NCBI GenBank assembly: GCA_046566145.1
Contig: JBKHXF010000019.1
Location: 21,534-85,533, forward strand
Direction of reading: 5' to 3'
DNA length: 64,000 bases
Source: JBKHXF01 sp046566145
GTDB lineage: Bacteria; Actinomycetota; Nitriliruptoria; Nitriliruptorales; Nitriliruptoraceae
Of this stretch, positions 1-9,028 are shown piece after piece. The position numbers and the translations under genes were made by a program. Each line of letters starts with the position of its first letter. Position 1 is the first letter of the stretch. The notes under the pieces were generated by a model, which made no database searches, had not been told where the DNA came from, and saw only the letters and a list, made by a program, of their open reading frames with translations.

Positions 1-551
1 GCCGTGTACCAGCGGGGCGGCCGGAACCACGCCACCTCCGCGCCGGCGGCCGTGAGCGATCCGACCAGGGTGCGGTCGATCTTGGCGGCCCCGACCGCGT
101 CGAGCAGGACCCGCACCTGCACGCCGGCCCGGGCACGCTCGGCGAGGGCGTGCGCGAACCGCCGCGCGATGCTGCCGCGCCACCACACGTAGGTGGCGAG
201 CTCGACCGAGCGCTCCGCGGAGGTGATCGCCTCGAGCATCGCCGGGAAGATCTCGTCGCCGTTGCGCAGCACCGTCACGTCGCACCCGCGCCGGATGGGC
301 GCGGCGGTCAGGGTCGTGAGCACCTCCGCGAAGGCCAGGTCGTCGACGGGTGGCAGCTCCGGCATCGTGAACCCCACGACGCTGTCGCGCAGGTGCCGGG
401 CGGTGGCGTAGCCGAGCAGGCCCACGAACGCACCGGCGGAGGCCGCGGCCAGGCCGCGGCGGTGCCCGGCCCGGCGGGCCGGGTGGTCGCGGCCGACGGT
501 CTCGCTGTCGTGCCGGTGGTGGCCGGCGCCGTCCCCCTCCCGGTGGCGCAA
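1..551 (-). CDS. Phospholipase D / cardiolipin synthase-like protein, C-terminus cut by window edge
   Basis: The 183 visible residues begin with a basic, His-rich stretch, then a probable membrane segment (about residues 33-50), then a region typical of the first half of cardiolipin-synthase-like PLD proteins (LRNGDEIFPAMLEAI, then SVELATYVWWRG and AGVQVRVLLDAVGA). The HxK motifs that carry catalysis would lie beyond the left edge, so activity cannot be judged. I chose the TTG at 549-551, two bases after the plsC stop, because a GGGAGGG ribosome site sits just upstream inside the plsC end. It is the last visible gene of a minus-strand run and is probably translationally coupled to the acyltransferase, which fits a phospholipid role by inference. 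Confidence 0.72.
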   Translation of the reverse strand, partial: MRHREGDGAGHHRHDSETVGRDHPARRAGHRRGLAAASAGAFVGLLGYATARHLRDSVVGFTMPELPPVDDLAFAEVLTTLTAAPIRRGCDVTVLRNGDEIFPAMLEAITSAERSVELATYVWWRGSIARRFAHALAERARAGVQVRVLLDAVGAAKIDRTLVGSLTAAGAEVAWFRPPRWYT

Positions 552-553
552 CC

Positions 554-1330
554 TCAGCCCTCCCCGGCGGCTCGACGCGCGCGGCGACGCTCAGCCTCGG
601 TGCGGGCGAGGGCCTCCGCCTCCTCCGGCGTGGGGGCCGAGCCCCCGAGGTGCGCGGGGACCCACCAGGGGTCCTCGTCCTCGGTGGGACGCTGCGGGTG
701 GGTCCGTTGGGCCGTGTCGACCATGGCGCCGATGCGGGACATCAGCTCGCGGGTCGCGGTCTCCGGGTCGTCCCCGGGGGCCACCTCGAGCGGTTCGCCG
801 AAGCGCACCGTGATGACGAGGTCCCGCTGGCCGAGCCGGCGCGGGCGCCCCTTGGTGAACAGCCGCTGTGAGCCCCACAGCGCGCAGGGGACGATCGGGG
901 CTCCGGCTGCCTGCGCCATCCGGACCGTGCCGGTCTTGCCGGGCAGCGGGACGAAGGAGCGGCTGATCGTCGACTCGGGGAACATCCCCACGAGCTCGCC
1001 GTCGCGCAGGAGCCCGGTCGCGTGCTCGATCGCCTCCGACGCCCGACCGCCGCGGTCCACCGGGATGTGTCGCATGGCGCGCATCAGCGGCCCCGAGACG
1101 GGGTGGTCGAAGGTCTCCTTCTTGGCGGCCCACCGGACCAGCCGCCTGCCCGGCGCCTGCAGCACGCCGTACCCGGCGAACACGAAGTCGAGGTAGCTGA
1201 TGTGGTTGCTGGCGATGACGCCCGCGCCGGCGGTGGGCACGTGCTCGGTGCCCTGCACCCGGACGTCCCACCCCTGGGCCCGGAACGTCGCGACGCACAG
1301 GCCGACCACGCTGCGGTAGACGGGCTCCAC
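554..1330 (-). CDS. PlsC-type 1-acyl-sn-glycerol-3-phosphate acyltransferase
   Basis: This 258-residue protein carries the PlsC block I NHISYLDF (HX4D catalytic pair), a GRASEAIEHA region, the FPEST glycerophosphate-binding block and VPCALWGSQRLF. Family members transfer an acyl chain to lysophosphatidic acid at the inner membrane face; the exact acceptor here is not proven. The open frame continues upstream to 1705, but GTG at 1330 is preceded by GGAGG at six-base spacing and gives the usual length. A TAGGCT hexamer on the minus strand (1374-1379) overlaps the stop of the upstream gene. It lies in a run YceH-SurE-SDR-PlsC-PLD on the minus strand. Confidence 0.88.
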   Translation of the reverse strand: MEPVYRSVVGLCVATFRAQGWDVRVQGTEHVPTAGAGVIASNHISYLDFVFAGYGVLQAPGRRLVRWAAKKETFDHPVSGPLMRAMRHIPVDRGGRASEAIEHATGLLRDGELVGMFPESTISRSFVPLPGKTGTVRMAQAAGAPIVPCALWGSQRLFTKGRPRRLGQRDLVITVRFGEPLEVAPGDDPETATRELMSRIGAMVDTAQRTHPQRPTEDEDPWWVPAHLGGSAPTPEEAEALARTEAERRRARRAAGEG

Positions 1331-1376
1331 GGTCGACCTCCGGGTCACGCGGTGGCGGGTGACGTGCCTGTCGAGC

Positions 1377-2288
1377 CTAGTGGTCGCCGCCTGCCCGGTC
1401 GGCCACCCAGTGGTCAGCGGCCTCCGCCATGCCCACGGCGAAGTCCCGCCGCGGTCGGAACCCGAGCTCCTCGGCGAGCCGGTCCCCGCGGATGAGCCCG
1501 GTCCAGGTCGGGGCGAGGTCCCGGTCGATCGGGTCGGGTGCGGCCGGGAACCACGACCGGACCTCGTCGACGTACTCCCCCCAGGTGGCGCAGCCTCCCA
1601 CCACGTCGTACGTGCCGCCGACCGCCGCGTCCTGCTCGAGGGCGACGCGGACGGCGTCCGCGAGGTCGTCGACGTGCACGAACGCGAAGGTGTCCCCGGC
1701 GGCACGGGTGGGGGGAAGGTCCCCGTCGCGGATCCGCTCCGGGATGCGCTGCCCCCAGGTGGAGGTGGGGGCCCAGCCCAGCACCGCGGGGGGGCGCAGG
1801 ATCGTGGTGGCGAGTCCGGCGAACGCCGCCGTCTCGACCTCCCGCTCCGCCTCCGCCTTGGTCAGCGGGTACGGGTCGCCCTCGGTGACGCGCGGAACCG
1901 ACTCGTCGATGAGCAGGTGGTCCCCCCGGTCGTACACGGCCGCGGTGGAGACGTGGACGAAGCGCAGGACCTCGGCGGCCCGGGCCGCGTCGAGGATCGC
2001 GCGGGTGGCCCCGACGTTGACGCGGCGCACCTCGGCGAGGTCGTCGCCCGCGGTCGCCGCGCAGTGCACGACCGCCTGCACGCCGGCGGCGACGCCGAGG
2101 CAGGTCCCGTGGTCGGTGACGTCGCCCTCGACCTCGGTGATGCCGGGCGCGTCCAGCAGCTGCGACGTGCCGCGCCGGCGCACCAGCGCGTGGACGCGGG
2201 CGCCGGAGCCGGCGAGGCGGTGCGCGACCCGGGCCCCCACGAACCCGTTCGCGCCGGTCACGAGCACGCAGGCGCCGTCGAGCAGCAC
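1377..2288 (-). CDS. NAD(P)-dependent epimerase/dehydratase (extended SDR)
   Basis: The 303-residue protein opens with the Rossmann dinucleotide motif VTGANGFVGARVA. It has the extended-SDR signature VHVSTAAVYD followed by YPLTK, which carries the catalytic Tyr and Lys. Substrate specificity cannot be read from sequence; relatives act on nucleotide sugars, sterols or flavonoid-like substrates. The GTG start at 2288 has GAGAGG upstream. A minus-strand TAGGCT hexamer at 2325-2330 could be an internal promoter between this gene and surE. Confidence 0.82.
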   Translation of the reverse strand: MLLDGACVLVTGANGFVGARVAHRLAGSGARVHALVRRRGTSQLLDAPGITEVEGDVTDHGTCLGVAAGVQAVVHCAATAGDDLAEVRRVNVGATRAILDAARAAEVLRFVHVSTAAVYDRGDHLLIDESVPRVTEGDPYPLTKAEAEREVETAAFAGLATTILRPPAVLGWAPTSTWGQRIPERIRDGDLPPTRAAGDTFAFVHVDDLADAVRVALEQDAAVGGTYDVVGGCATWGEYVDEVRSWFPAAPDPIDRDLAPTWTGLIRGDRLAEELGFRPRRDFAVGMAEAADHWVADRAGGDH

Positions 2289-2332
2289 GGCCGTCCTCTC
2301 CGTCGTGGGTCGCCGTCGGGTCCGAGCCTAGG

Positions 2333-3166
2333 TCAGGCCCGCTCCACGCGGGCCCGGACGTCGCTCGGGAGCTCGACGGCCCGGGGCAGGCGCAGCGCGG
2401 TGATGCTGATGGCCCCGTCGTCGGCAGCGGCCACGTCGGAGCGTGGATCGGCGGTGACGCGCACCCCACCCCGCAGGTCGTGGACGAACCCGCCCTCGCC
2501 CACCGCGGTGAACAGCCCGTCGTAGCCGGTCTCCGCGACCGTGGTCACGCGGACCGGTGTGTCCTCGTCCGCGTCGAACGGCAGGTTCACGCTGACGACG
2601 TCGGCGTGGTCGTGCAGCCCGGCCTCGAGGATGACGTCGACGAGCCCCACGCAGCGGGTCGCCAGCCGGGCCCAGCCCTCGGCGTGGTCGTCGGCCAGCA
2701 GCGACCGGCGCCACCCGGCGAAGTCCTCCCGCACGCCGCAGGAGAACGCGATCGACGGGATGCCGGCGAGGTGGCCCTCGATCGCGGCGCCGAGGGTGCC
2801 GCTCGAGGCGACGAACGAGGAGCCGTGGTTGTAGCCGAGGTTGATGCCGGCCACGACCAGCGCCGGCGGCCCGTCGGGCCACAGCGCGTGGACACCGAGC
2901 TGGACCGCGTCGGCGGGCGTGCCGCTGCAGGTGGTGACGGTGAGCCCGTCGACCTCCGCCGTCGCGACGGTCACGGTGCCGACCCGCGTGATCGCCTTGC
3001 CGATCCAGGACCGCTCACGGTCGGGCACGACCACGCGGACCTCGCCACGTGCCGCGAGCGCGCGGGCGAACGGGACCAGGGCGGGGGAGTCGACCCCGTC
3101 GTCGTTGCCCAGCAGCGTCCATCCGCCGCCGGCGGGCGTGCCACCGGGCTCGGGCGGCGGGGTCAC
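2333..3166 (-). CDS. surE: 5'/3'-nucleotidase SurE
   Basis: SurE removes phosphate from nucleoside monophosphates. The 277-residue protein shows GNDDGVDSPAL near residue 20 (metal-binding Asp-Asp) and AGINLGYNHGSSFVASSGTLGAA-type active-site chemistry (Asn and Ser ligands) about residue 100. An N-terminal Pro/Gly extension of about 15 residues precedes the domain. Its GTG start overlaps the stop of the upstream YceH-like gene as GTGA, so the two are probably translationally coupled. Confidence 0.93.
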   Translation of the reverse strand: MTPPPEPGGTPAGGGWTLLGNDDGVDSPALVPFARALAARGEVRVVVPDRERSWIGKAITRVGTVTVATAEVDGLTVTTCSGTPADAVQLGVHALWPDGPPALVVAGINLGYNHGSSFVASSGTLGAAIEGHLAGIPSIAFSCGVREDFAGWRRSLLADDHAEGWARLATRCVGLVDVILEAGLHDHADVVSVNLPFDADEDTPVRVTTVAETGYDGLFTAVGEGGFVHDLRGGVRVTADPRSDVAAADDGAISITALRLPRAVELPSDVRARVERA

Positions 3167-3804
3167 TCGGTGCGCTCGCGCAGCCGCTCGACCTCGGCCG
3201 TGAGGGCCGCGACGCGTGCGGCGAGCTCGCCGACCTCGGCGACCCGTGCCGCGAGCTCCGCGCGGAGCTCGTCGAGCGCGGTGTCCTCGTCCGTCGCACC
3301 GGCGCCGGCGGTCGCGCCGGCGGTCGGCGCGGGGCCGAGGCGGTGCGCGTGCCGGTCCTCCTTCTGGCCCGGTCCGCGGGGCACGACCTCGACGTGCCCG
3401 GCGGCAGCGAGCTCCTCGAGGACGGCGGCGACCTCCTCGAGCTCGGCGAACGGGTGCATCCGCTCCGTTCGGGTCCGCAGCTCGCCCAGCGTCTGCGGGC
3501 CGCGCAGCAGCAGCACCGCGAGCACCGCCTGGGCCGGAGGTGCGAGCTCGAGGGTCGTCGCGACCCGGTGCTCGTGCTTGAGCGACCGGCCACCCGTGAC
3601 CGTCCGCACCAACGACACCGCGCGCAGCTCCGCGAGGCCGGCCTCGACCTGCCCGTCGGTCAGGTCCATCACGGGCTCGCGGGCGGAGCGCTGGTTGCAG
3701 GCGGCGACCAACGAGTTGACCGTCAGCGGGTACTGCTGCGGCGTGGCCAGCGACTTCTCGACGAGGCTGCCGAGGACGCGCTGCGCGACGGGGGAGAGGT
3801 CCAC
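3163..3804 (-). CDS. YceH/DUF480 family winged-helix protein
   Basis: The 213-residue product has the DUF480 hallmark start LSPVAQRVLGSLVEKSLATPQQYPLTVNSL, then two winged-helix-like halves (ACNQRSAREPVMDL; RGPQTLGELRTRTERMHPF). The C-terminal region is an Ala/Pro linker and a predicted coiled coil of Leu/Val heptads (about residues 175-213). The molecular role of the family is not established. The GTG at 3804 has GGAG six bases upstream. A minus-strand TAGAGT hexamer (3836-3841) makes this the likely first gene of the surE operon, divergent from the gene at 3900. Confidence 0.85.
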   Translation of the reverse strand: MDLSPVAQRVLGSLVEKSLATPQQYPLTVNSLVAACNQRSAREPVMDLTDGQVEAGLAELRAVSLVRTVTGGRSLKHEHRVATTLELAPPAQAVLAVLLLRGPQTLGELRTRTERMHPFAELEEVAAVLEELAAAGHVEVVPRGPGQKEDRHAHRLGPAPTAGATAGAGATDEDTALDELRAELAARVAEVGELAARVAALTAEVERLRERTE

Positions 3805-3899
3805 GGTCCGGCTCCGGGTGGTGGGGGCGGGCGCGACTCTACGACGCCCGGTGTCGTACCGTGCGTGCCCCTCCCGTGCCCTTCGACGCCCAGGCAGCC

Positions 3900-5774
3900 G
3901 TGACGGCGACCCCGCCCCACCCCGACGAACCCGCCCGTCCCGACGGACCGACCCCCGCCGACGGGCCGGCCGCGCCGTCGGGGCGCCCGGCGGTCCGGGG
4001 GGTCGTGGTCCTCGTCGTCCTGCTGCTGGCGGTCGGGTCGTGCACCGCGGTCGACCGGGCAGCGCGCCCGGGGAGCGGGGACGCGGCGCCCCCCACGGCG
4101 GCCCCCGCGCCGGCGGCGTCCCCCTCGCCGACGGCACGCCCGCCGGCCCCGCCGGCCACCCCGGCGGGCCGCTGGGCGCCGGCGCCGCCGGCGGACCCGG
4201 GCACGGGGACGGCCGTCGTCGCGGACGAGCCGGCCGCCGCGGCGGCCCGGGCCCTGCTCGGCGAGGTCCCGGTGGTGGTGGTCGTCCCGGCGGACGACGG
4301 CGTCGCGGTCCGGGTGGGGGCCTGGCTCGGGCTCCGCCTGCGCGCCCCCGTGCTCCCGGCCGCCCCTGCCACGTCGTCGACGGGCGCGGCGTCCCCGGCG
4401 GCCGCGCCGGCGGTGGTCGTGCCCCACGGCGACGGCCTGCCGGACCTCGCCGGTGTCGAGGTGGTCGTCGTCGTCGGCGACGTCGACCCGGCCTCGCTGC
4501 CGCGAGGGTGGCGCGAGGCCGACGTCCGCGCGCTCGACACGTCCGACGCGCCGCGCTCGCCGGTGACCGACCAGCCGCCGGCGCTCGCGCAGCTCGAGCC
4601 GGGCGGGCTGCTCGCCGAGGGCGTGGTGCCGGCGCGACCCGACCTCGACCCGATCGCCGACCTGCTCGACGCCGCCGACGCGGCCGCGCCCGACACCGCC
4701 GCCGCCGTGCCGCCGGCGGGCGTGGCGCTCGTCGACCCGGACGACGACGGCGCGCTGCTCGCCGTGGTCACCGCACGCGCCGGCGGCTGGCTCGTGACCG
4801 CCACCGACGCCGTCGACCCGCGTGCCGACCCGGCGCTGCGCGCGACGCTCACCGCCGGTGCCGGCACCCCCGCCGCGCTGCCGCCCGACGCGCCGGCCGT
4901 GGTGCTCGGGACCACCGCCGGCGCGCCGGACCCGGCCCTGCTCGACGCGCGCCTCGCCACGGTCCGTCGGGGGCTCGAGCTCCCGGGCGGCGGGCAGCTG
5001 CTGCTGCCGGGCCGACGACTGGTCGCGCTGTACGGCACGCCGGGCACGGGCGCGTTGGGCCTGCTCGGCGAGCAGGACGTCGCCGCGTCGATCGAGCGGG
5101 TCCGGGCGCTGGCCGCCGAGTTCGAGGCGGCCGACCCGGACGGCCCCGCCGTGCTGCCGACCTTCGAGATCATCACCACCGTCGCGTCGAGCGCACCCGA
5201 GCCGACCGGCGACTACTCCCGACGGGTGCCGCTCGAGGTCCTGCGCCCGTGGGTCGACGCCGCCGGCGAGGCCGGCGTGTACGTCGTGCTCGACCTCCAG
5301 CCCGGCCGCACCGACTTCGTGACGCAGGCCCAGGAGTACGCGGAGCTGCTGCGCGAGCCCCACGTCGGGCTGGCGCTCGACCCGGAGTGGCGCCTGCGAC
5401 CCGACCAGGTCCACCTGCGCCAGGTCGGGCAGGTCGGGGTCGAGGAGGTCCAGGCCACGGCCGACTGGCTCGCCGCGCTCGTGCGCGAGGAGGCGCTGCC
5501 GCAGAAGCTGCTGCTGCTGCACCAGTTCCAGCTGCGGATGCTGCCTGACCGGGAGCGGCTGGTCACACCGCCCGAGCTCGTCACGGTCGTGCAGATGGAC
5601 GGGCAGGGCAGCCAGCCCGCGAAGCTCGACACCTGGCGGGTCCTCACGACCAGCCCGGCGCCCGCCGGCGCGCTGTTCGGGTGGAAGAACTTCCTCGACG
5701 AGGACCTGCCGACCAGGTCGGTCGCCGACACCGTGACGCTCGACCCCGCCCCGGTGTTCGTCAGCTACCAGTGA
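3900..5774 (+). CDS. Putative membrane-anchored or lipoprotein exoprotein of unknown function
   Basis: No family name can be assigned. The protein (624 residues from GTG 3900) has a Pro-rich cytoplasmic start, one hydrophobic segment (VRGVVVLVVLLLAVGSCTA) whose Cys could be a weak lipobox, a long Pro/Ala linker, an Ala-rich middle domain, and a well-ordered C-terminal domain of about 240 residues. That last domain has barrel-like strand motifs (VLPTFEIIT, GVYVVLDLQPGRTDF, VGLALDPEW, KLLLLHQFQLRM, LVTVVQMDGQG). Conserved acids in FEI, DLQPG and DPEW suggest a TIM-barrel hydrolase-like fold, which is inference. An earlier GTG at 3861 overlaps a TACCGT hexamer (3857-3862) that looks like the -10 box, so I prefer 3900. 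The stop lies 4 bp from the convergent ABC gene. Confidence 0.72.
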   Translation: MTATPPHPDEPARPDGPTPADGPAAPSGRPAVRGVVVLVVLLLAVGSCTAVDRAARPGSGDAAPPTAAPAPAASPSPTARPPAPPATPAGRWAPAPPADPGTGTAVVADEPAAAAARALLGEVPVVVVVPADDGVAVRVGAWLGLRLRAPVLPAAPATSSTGAASPAAAPAVVVPHGDGLPDLAGVEVVVVVGDVDPASLPRGWREADVRALDTSDAPRSPVTDQPPALAQLEPGGLLAEGVVPARPDLDPIADLLDAADAAAPDTAAAVPPAGVALVDPDDDGALLAVVTARAGGWLVTATDAVDPRADPALRATLTAGAGTPAALPPDAPAVVLGTTAGAPDPALLDARLATVRRGLELPGGGQLLLPGRRLVALYGTPGTGALGLLGEQDVAASIERVRALAAEFEAADPDGPAVLPTFEIITTVASSAPEPTGDYSRRVPLEVLRPWVDAAGEAGVYVVLDLQPGRTDFVTQAQEYAELLREPHVGLALDPEWRLRPDQVHLRQVGQVGVEEVQATADWLAALVREEALPQKLLLLHQFQLRMLPDRERLVTPPELVTVVQMDGQGSQPAKLDTWRVLTTSPAPAGALFGWKNFLDEDLPTRSVADTVTLDPAPVFVSYQ

Positions 5775-5778
5775 GCGG

Positions 5779-7689
5779 TCAGCTCGCGATGCGCTGGCCG
5801 TCGGACAGGACCATCCCGTCGGCGCAGCGCGCCTCGATCGCGCCACCGCCGAACTGCTGCTCGTACAGCGTCCGGTAGCGGCCGGGGACCGCGACCAGGT
5901 CGGCGTGGCTGCCGGACTGCACGATCCGGCCGCCCTCGACCACGTGGATGACGTCGGCCTCGAGGATGGTCGACAGCCGGTGCGCGATGGCGAGCGTCGT
6001 GCGGCCCGCCATCAGGGGCTCCAGCGCCGTCTGGATCATCCGCTCGGACTCGGTGTCGAGCGCCGAGGTGGCCTCGTCGAGGATGAGCACCCGCGGGTCG
6101 GACAGGATCACGCGCGCGATGGAGAGCCGCTGGCGCTGCCCTCCCGAGAGCCGGGTGCCGCGCTCGCCGACGATCGTGTCGTAGCCGTCCGGCAGGGTGA
6201 GGATCCAGTCGTGCAGCGCGGCCGCGCGGGTGGCCGCCTCGAGCTGCTCGTCGGTCGCCTCGGGGTGGCCGTAACGCAGGTTCTCGGCGATGCTCGCGTG
6301 GAACAGCGTGGAGTCCTGCGTGACGTACCCGACGACGTCGGTGAGCGACGCGAGCGTGAGGTCGCGCACGTCGTGGCCGTCGATTCGCACCGCGCCGGCG
6401 GTCACGTCGTACAGGCGCGGCACGAGCGACACGAGCGTGGTCTTGCCGGCACCCGACGGGCCGACGAAGGCGTGCAGCTCGCCCGGCCGCGCGACCAGGG
6501 ACACCCCGTCGAGGGCGGGGACGGGGACCTCGTCGTCGGTCCGGGGCGGGTAGGTGAACGACACCTCCTCGAACGTGACCTCACCGCGGACCTCGGTGCG
6601 GGGCAGTGCGTGCGCGTCGGGCGCGTCGACGATGTCCGGCTCGACGTCGAGGTAGGCGAAGATCCGGTCGAACATCGCCAGCGACGTGCGGAGCTCCACG
6701 CCGACCTGGAACAGCTGCACCATCGGGAAGAACACCCGGCTCTGCAGCGTCGTGAACGCGACCACGGTGCCGGCCGTCAGCTCGACCCCGCCGAGCGCGC
6801 CGCCGGCGCCGCCACGGGCCAGCACCCACAGCGCCGCCGCGTAGACGATGACGGGGGACAGGCTGAAGAAGGTCCGCACGATCGCGAAGAAGACCGTGCC
6901 GATCATCTCGCGCTGGGTCGCGGTGCGGGCCAGGACCTCGGACGCCTCACGGAAGCGCTGGGTCTCGTCGGCGGAGCGGTTGAAGACCTTGCTGAGCATC
7001 ACGCCCGAGACCGACAGGGTCTCCTCGGTGAGGGCGGTCATCTGCGCGGTGGTCTCCTGCGCGTCCTTCGCGATCCGCCGCCGGCGCTCGCCGACCCGGC
7101 GGGCCAGCACGAGGAACACCGGGACGATCGCCAGCGTCACGATGGTCAGCGGCACCGAGAGCAGCAGCATCGCGACGAGCGACGACAGGACCGTCACGAC
7201 GCTCGACAGCACGGTCGACGCGGTGTTGGTCACCACGCCCTGCACGCCCGTGATGTCGTTGGTGAGCCGCGACTGGATCTCGCCGGTCCGGGTGGAGGTG
7301 AAGAACGACAGCGGCAGGGAGCGCAGGTGCGCGTAGAGGTCGTCGCGCAGGTCGCGCATGACGTCCTGCCCGACGTCGGTGGCGACGTAGGTGCGCCACA
7401 CCTCCAGCAGCCCGCTCACGACGGGGATGGCGACCATCAGCGCGAGGATCGTGGCGGCCTGCCGGACCTCGGGCCCGCCCTCGACGAACAGCGCGTCGTC
7501 GAACAGCGTCCGGATCAGCAGCGGGTTGACGACCCCGAGGCCCGCGACGAGCAGCACGAGCGCGACGACGAGGCCGACCCGTCCGCGGTGGCCGCGGAAC
7601 AGCCCCGCGATGCGGCGGTAGGAGATGCGGGCCTCGTCGCGGTCACGCCGCCGCTCGCGGCGGCCCGGGGCTGGTTCGTCGGTCGTCAC
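5779..7689 (-). CDS. ABC exporter half-transporter (fused membrane and ATPase domains)
   Basis: The 636-residue protein has a six-helix type-1 exporter membrane domain (about residues 30-330), then a nucleotide-binding domain with Walker A GPSGAGKTT, Q-loop YVTQDSTLF, signature LSGGQRQR, Walker B VLILDEATSALD and the switch His in AIAHRLST. It belongs with MsbA/LmrA-like multidrug or lipid exporters and would work as a homodimer. The substrate is unknown. GTG at 7689 has GGAGG four bases upstream; a large hairpin (7733-7768) lies in its likely leader. Confidence 0.9.
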   Translation of the reverse strand: MTTDEPAPGRRERRRDRDEARISYRRIAGLFRGHRGRVGLVVALVLLVAGLGVVNPLLIRTLFDDALFVEGGPEVRQAATILALMVAIPVVSGLLEVWRTYVATDVGQDVMRDLRDDLYAHLRSLPLSFFTSTRTGEIQSRLTNDITGVQGVVTNTASTVLSSVVTVLSSLVAMLLLSVPLTIVTLAIVPVFLVLARRVGERRRRIAKDAQETTAQMTALTEETLSVSGVMLSKVFNRSADETQRFREASEVLARTATQREMIGTVFFAIVRTFFSLSPVIVYAAALWVLARGGAGGALGGVELTAGTVVAFTTLQSRVFFPMVQLFQVGVELRTSLAMFDRIFAYLDVEPDIVDAPDAHALPRTEVRGEVTFEEVSFTYPPRTDDEVPVPALDGVSLVARPGELHAFVGPSGAGKTTLVSLVPRLYDVTAGAVRIDGHDVRDLTLASLTDVVGYVTQDSTLFHASIAENLRYGHPEATDEQLEAATRAAALHDWILTLPDGYDTIVGERGTRLSGGQRQRLSIARVILSDPRVLILDEATSALDTESERMIQTALEPLMAGRTTLAIAHRLSTILEADVIHVVEGGRIVQSGSHADLVAVPGRYRTLYEQQFGGGAIEARCADGMVLSDGQRIAS

Positions 7690-7732
7690 ACGGCCTCCAC
7701 GTCCGGCACGGTCGGGTGGTGCGCGGGAGCGA

Positions 7733-7768
7733 GCGCACCCCCGGACGTTCGCAACGCCGGGGGTGCGC
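7733..7768 (-). promoter_or_regulatory. Long hairpin in the leader of the ABC exporter gene
   Basis: Positions 7733-7744 (GCGCACCCCCGG) pair exactly with 7757-7768. The loop itself contains CGTT pairing with AACG around CGC. The structure lies 44 bp upstream of the exporter start and 198 bp upstream of the divergent aldo/keto reductase. It may be a leader structure or a terminator-like element; no U-tract is present. Confidence 0.45.
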
Positions 7769-7904
7769 GGACCCCTTCCCGCAGGTGTGCGCCTGCGCCT
7801 CAGCGGCTCACCCCGCCGCCCGGGCGAGGCAGTCCCCCGTCGAGCGCCCGGTCGGCCCGACCGTCCGACCACGCCGCCGTCCGACACGCCCACCCGTGGC
7901 GGAG

Positions 7905-7910
7905 TAGCGT
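7905..7910 (+). promoter_or_regulatory. Putative -10 hexamer TAGCGT for the aldo/keto reductase gene
   Basis: TAGCGT lies 55 bp before the ATG at 7966. The same TA(G/C)NNT form recurs upstream of many genes here. No convincing -35 element is seen. Confidence 0.4.
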
Positions 7911-7965
7911 GACGGTTCGAACCGCAACGACCCCTCCACCCTCCCGCACCAGGAGCCGCACCGTC

Positions 7966-8961
7966 ATGGCAGAGATGCAGTACCGCCGCCTGGGTCGCTC
8001 GGGTCTGAAGGTCAGCGTGCTGTCCTTCGGGTCCTGGGTGACCTTCAAGAACCAGCTCGACACCGACCTCGCGGTCCGCTGCATGGAGGCGGCCTGGGAG
8101 CACGGCGTCAACTTCTTCGACAACGCCGAGGTCTACGCCGGTGGCGAGTCGGAGCGGATCATGGGCGAGGCGCTCGCCAAGCTCGGCTGGGACCGCCGCG
8201 ACGTGGTCGTGTCCACGAAGTTCTTCTGGGGCATCCACGAGGGCGAGGGGCAGCAGGAGGGCATCAACTCGAAGAACACCCTCAACCGCAAGTACCTGCA
8301 CGACGCCATCGACCGCTCGCTCGAGCGGCTGCAGCAGGACTTCGTGGACCTGATCTTCTGCCACCGGCCCGACCCGGACACCCCCATCGAGGAGACCGTC
8401 TGGGCGATGAGCGACCTCGTCTCCTCCGGCAAGGCCCTCTACTGGGGCACCTCCGAGTGGTCGGCCGACGAGATCCGCGCCGCCTACCACGTCGCCGAGC
8501 GCGAGCACCTGCACAAGCCGCTCATGGAGCAGCCCCAGTACAACCTGTTCTGGCGCGAGCGGGTCGAGCGGGAGTACGCCCGGCTCTACGAGGACATCGG
8601 CCTCGGGACCACCATCTGGTCGCCTCTGGCCTCCGGCCTGCTGACCGGCAAGTACCTCGACGGCGTGCCGGAGGGCTCGCGCGCGACGGTCATGGACTGG
8701 CTGAAGGACCGCCTGACCGACGCCGACGCGAACGCGAAGGTGCGTGAGCTGAAGGGCATCGCCGACGAGCTCGACTGCTCGCTCGCGCAGCTGTCCATCG
8801 CGTGGTGCGCCCGCAACCCCGACGTCTCCACGGTCATCACCGGCGCGTCGAGCGTCGAACAGGTCCACGAGAACATGGCGGCCCTCGACGTCCTCGAGCG
8901 CCTCGACGACGACGTCGTCGAGCGCATCGACGCGCTGTTCCCGCTTCCCTCGGCCGGCTGA
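7966..8961 (+). CDS. Aldo/keto reductase, potassium-channel beta-subunit-like branch
   Basis: The 331-residue TIM-barrel oxidoreductase shows the AKR tetrad: Asp and Tyr in NFFDNAEVYAGGESE, Lys in STKFFWG and His in DLIFCHRPDPDTP. It also has the NADPH-binding C-terminal strand VITGASSVEQVHEN. The segment EQPQYNLFWRERVEREY is characteristic of the Kv-beta/YghZ-like branch, whose bacterial members reduce small aldehydes. The physiological substrate is unknown. ATG 7966 has AGGAG upstream. Confidence 0.92.
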   Translation: MAEMQYRRLGRSGLKVSVLSFGSWVTFKNQLDTDLAVRCMEAAWEHGVNFFDNAEVYAGGESERIMGEALAKLGWDRRDVVVSTKFFWGIHEGEGQQEGINSKNTLNRKYLHDAIDRSLERLQQDFVDLIFCHRPDPDTPIEETVWAMSDLVSSGKALYWGTSEWSADEIRAAYHVAEREHLHKPLMEQPQYNLFWRERVEREYARLYEDIGLGTTIWSPLASGLLTGKYLDGVPEGSRATVMDWLKDRLTDADANAKVRELKGIADELDCSLAQLSIAWCARNPDVSTVITGASSVEQVHENMAALDVLERLDDDVVERIDALFPLPSAG

Positions 8962-9015
8962 GCCCCGCCGTCACGCGGGGCGAGGAGGGGCCGCCCGCGG
9001 GGCGCCCCTCCTCGC
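8962..9015. terminator. Double hairpin between convergent genes
   Basis: GCCCCGC (8962-8968) pairs with 8975-8981. GCGAGGAGGGGC (8980-8991) pairs with 9004-9015. They sit directly after the aldo/keto reductase stop and before the convergent GMP reductase stop, so a two-way terminator is likely. Confidence 0.65.
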
Positions 9016-9028
9016 GCGACGGTGCGGC

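Noticed and set aside
3861..3899. GTG 3861 as the start of the exported protein.
   Set aside because: It overlaps a TACCGT hexamer that fits as the -10 box, so the transcript would start after it.
5905..7965. Very long open frames antisense to the ABC exporter and joined to the reductase.
   Set aside because: At this G+C content antisense frames stay open by chance; the exporter motifs lie on the other strand.
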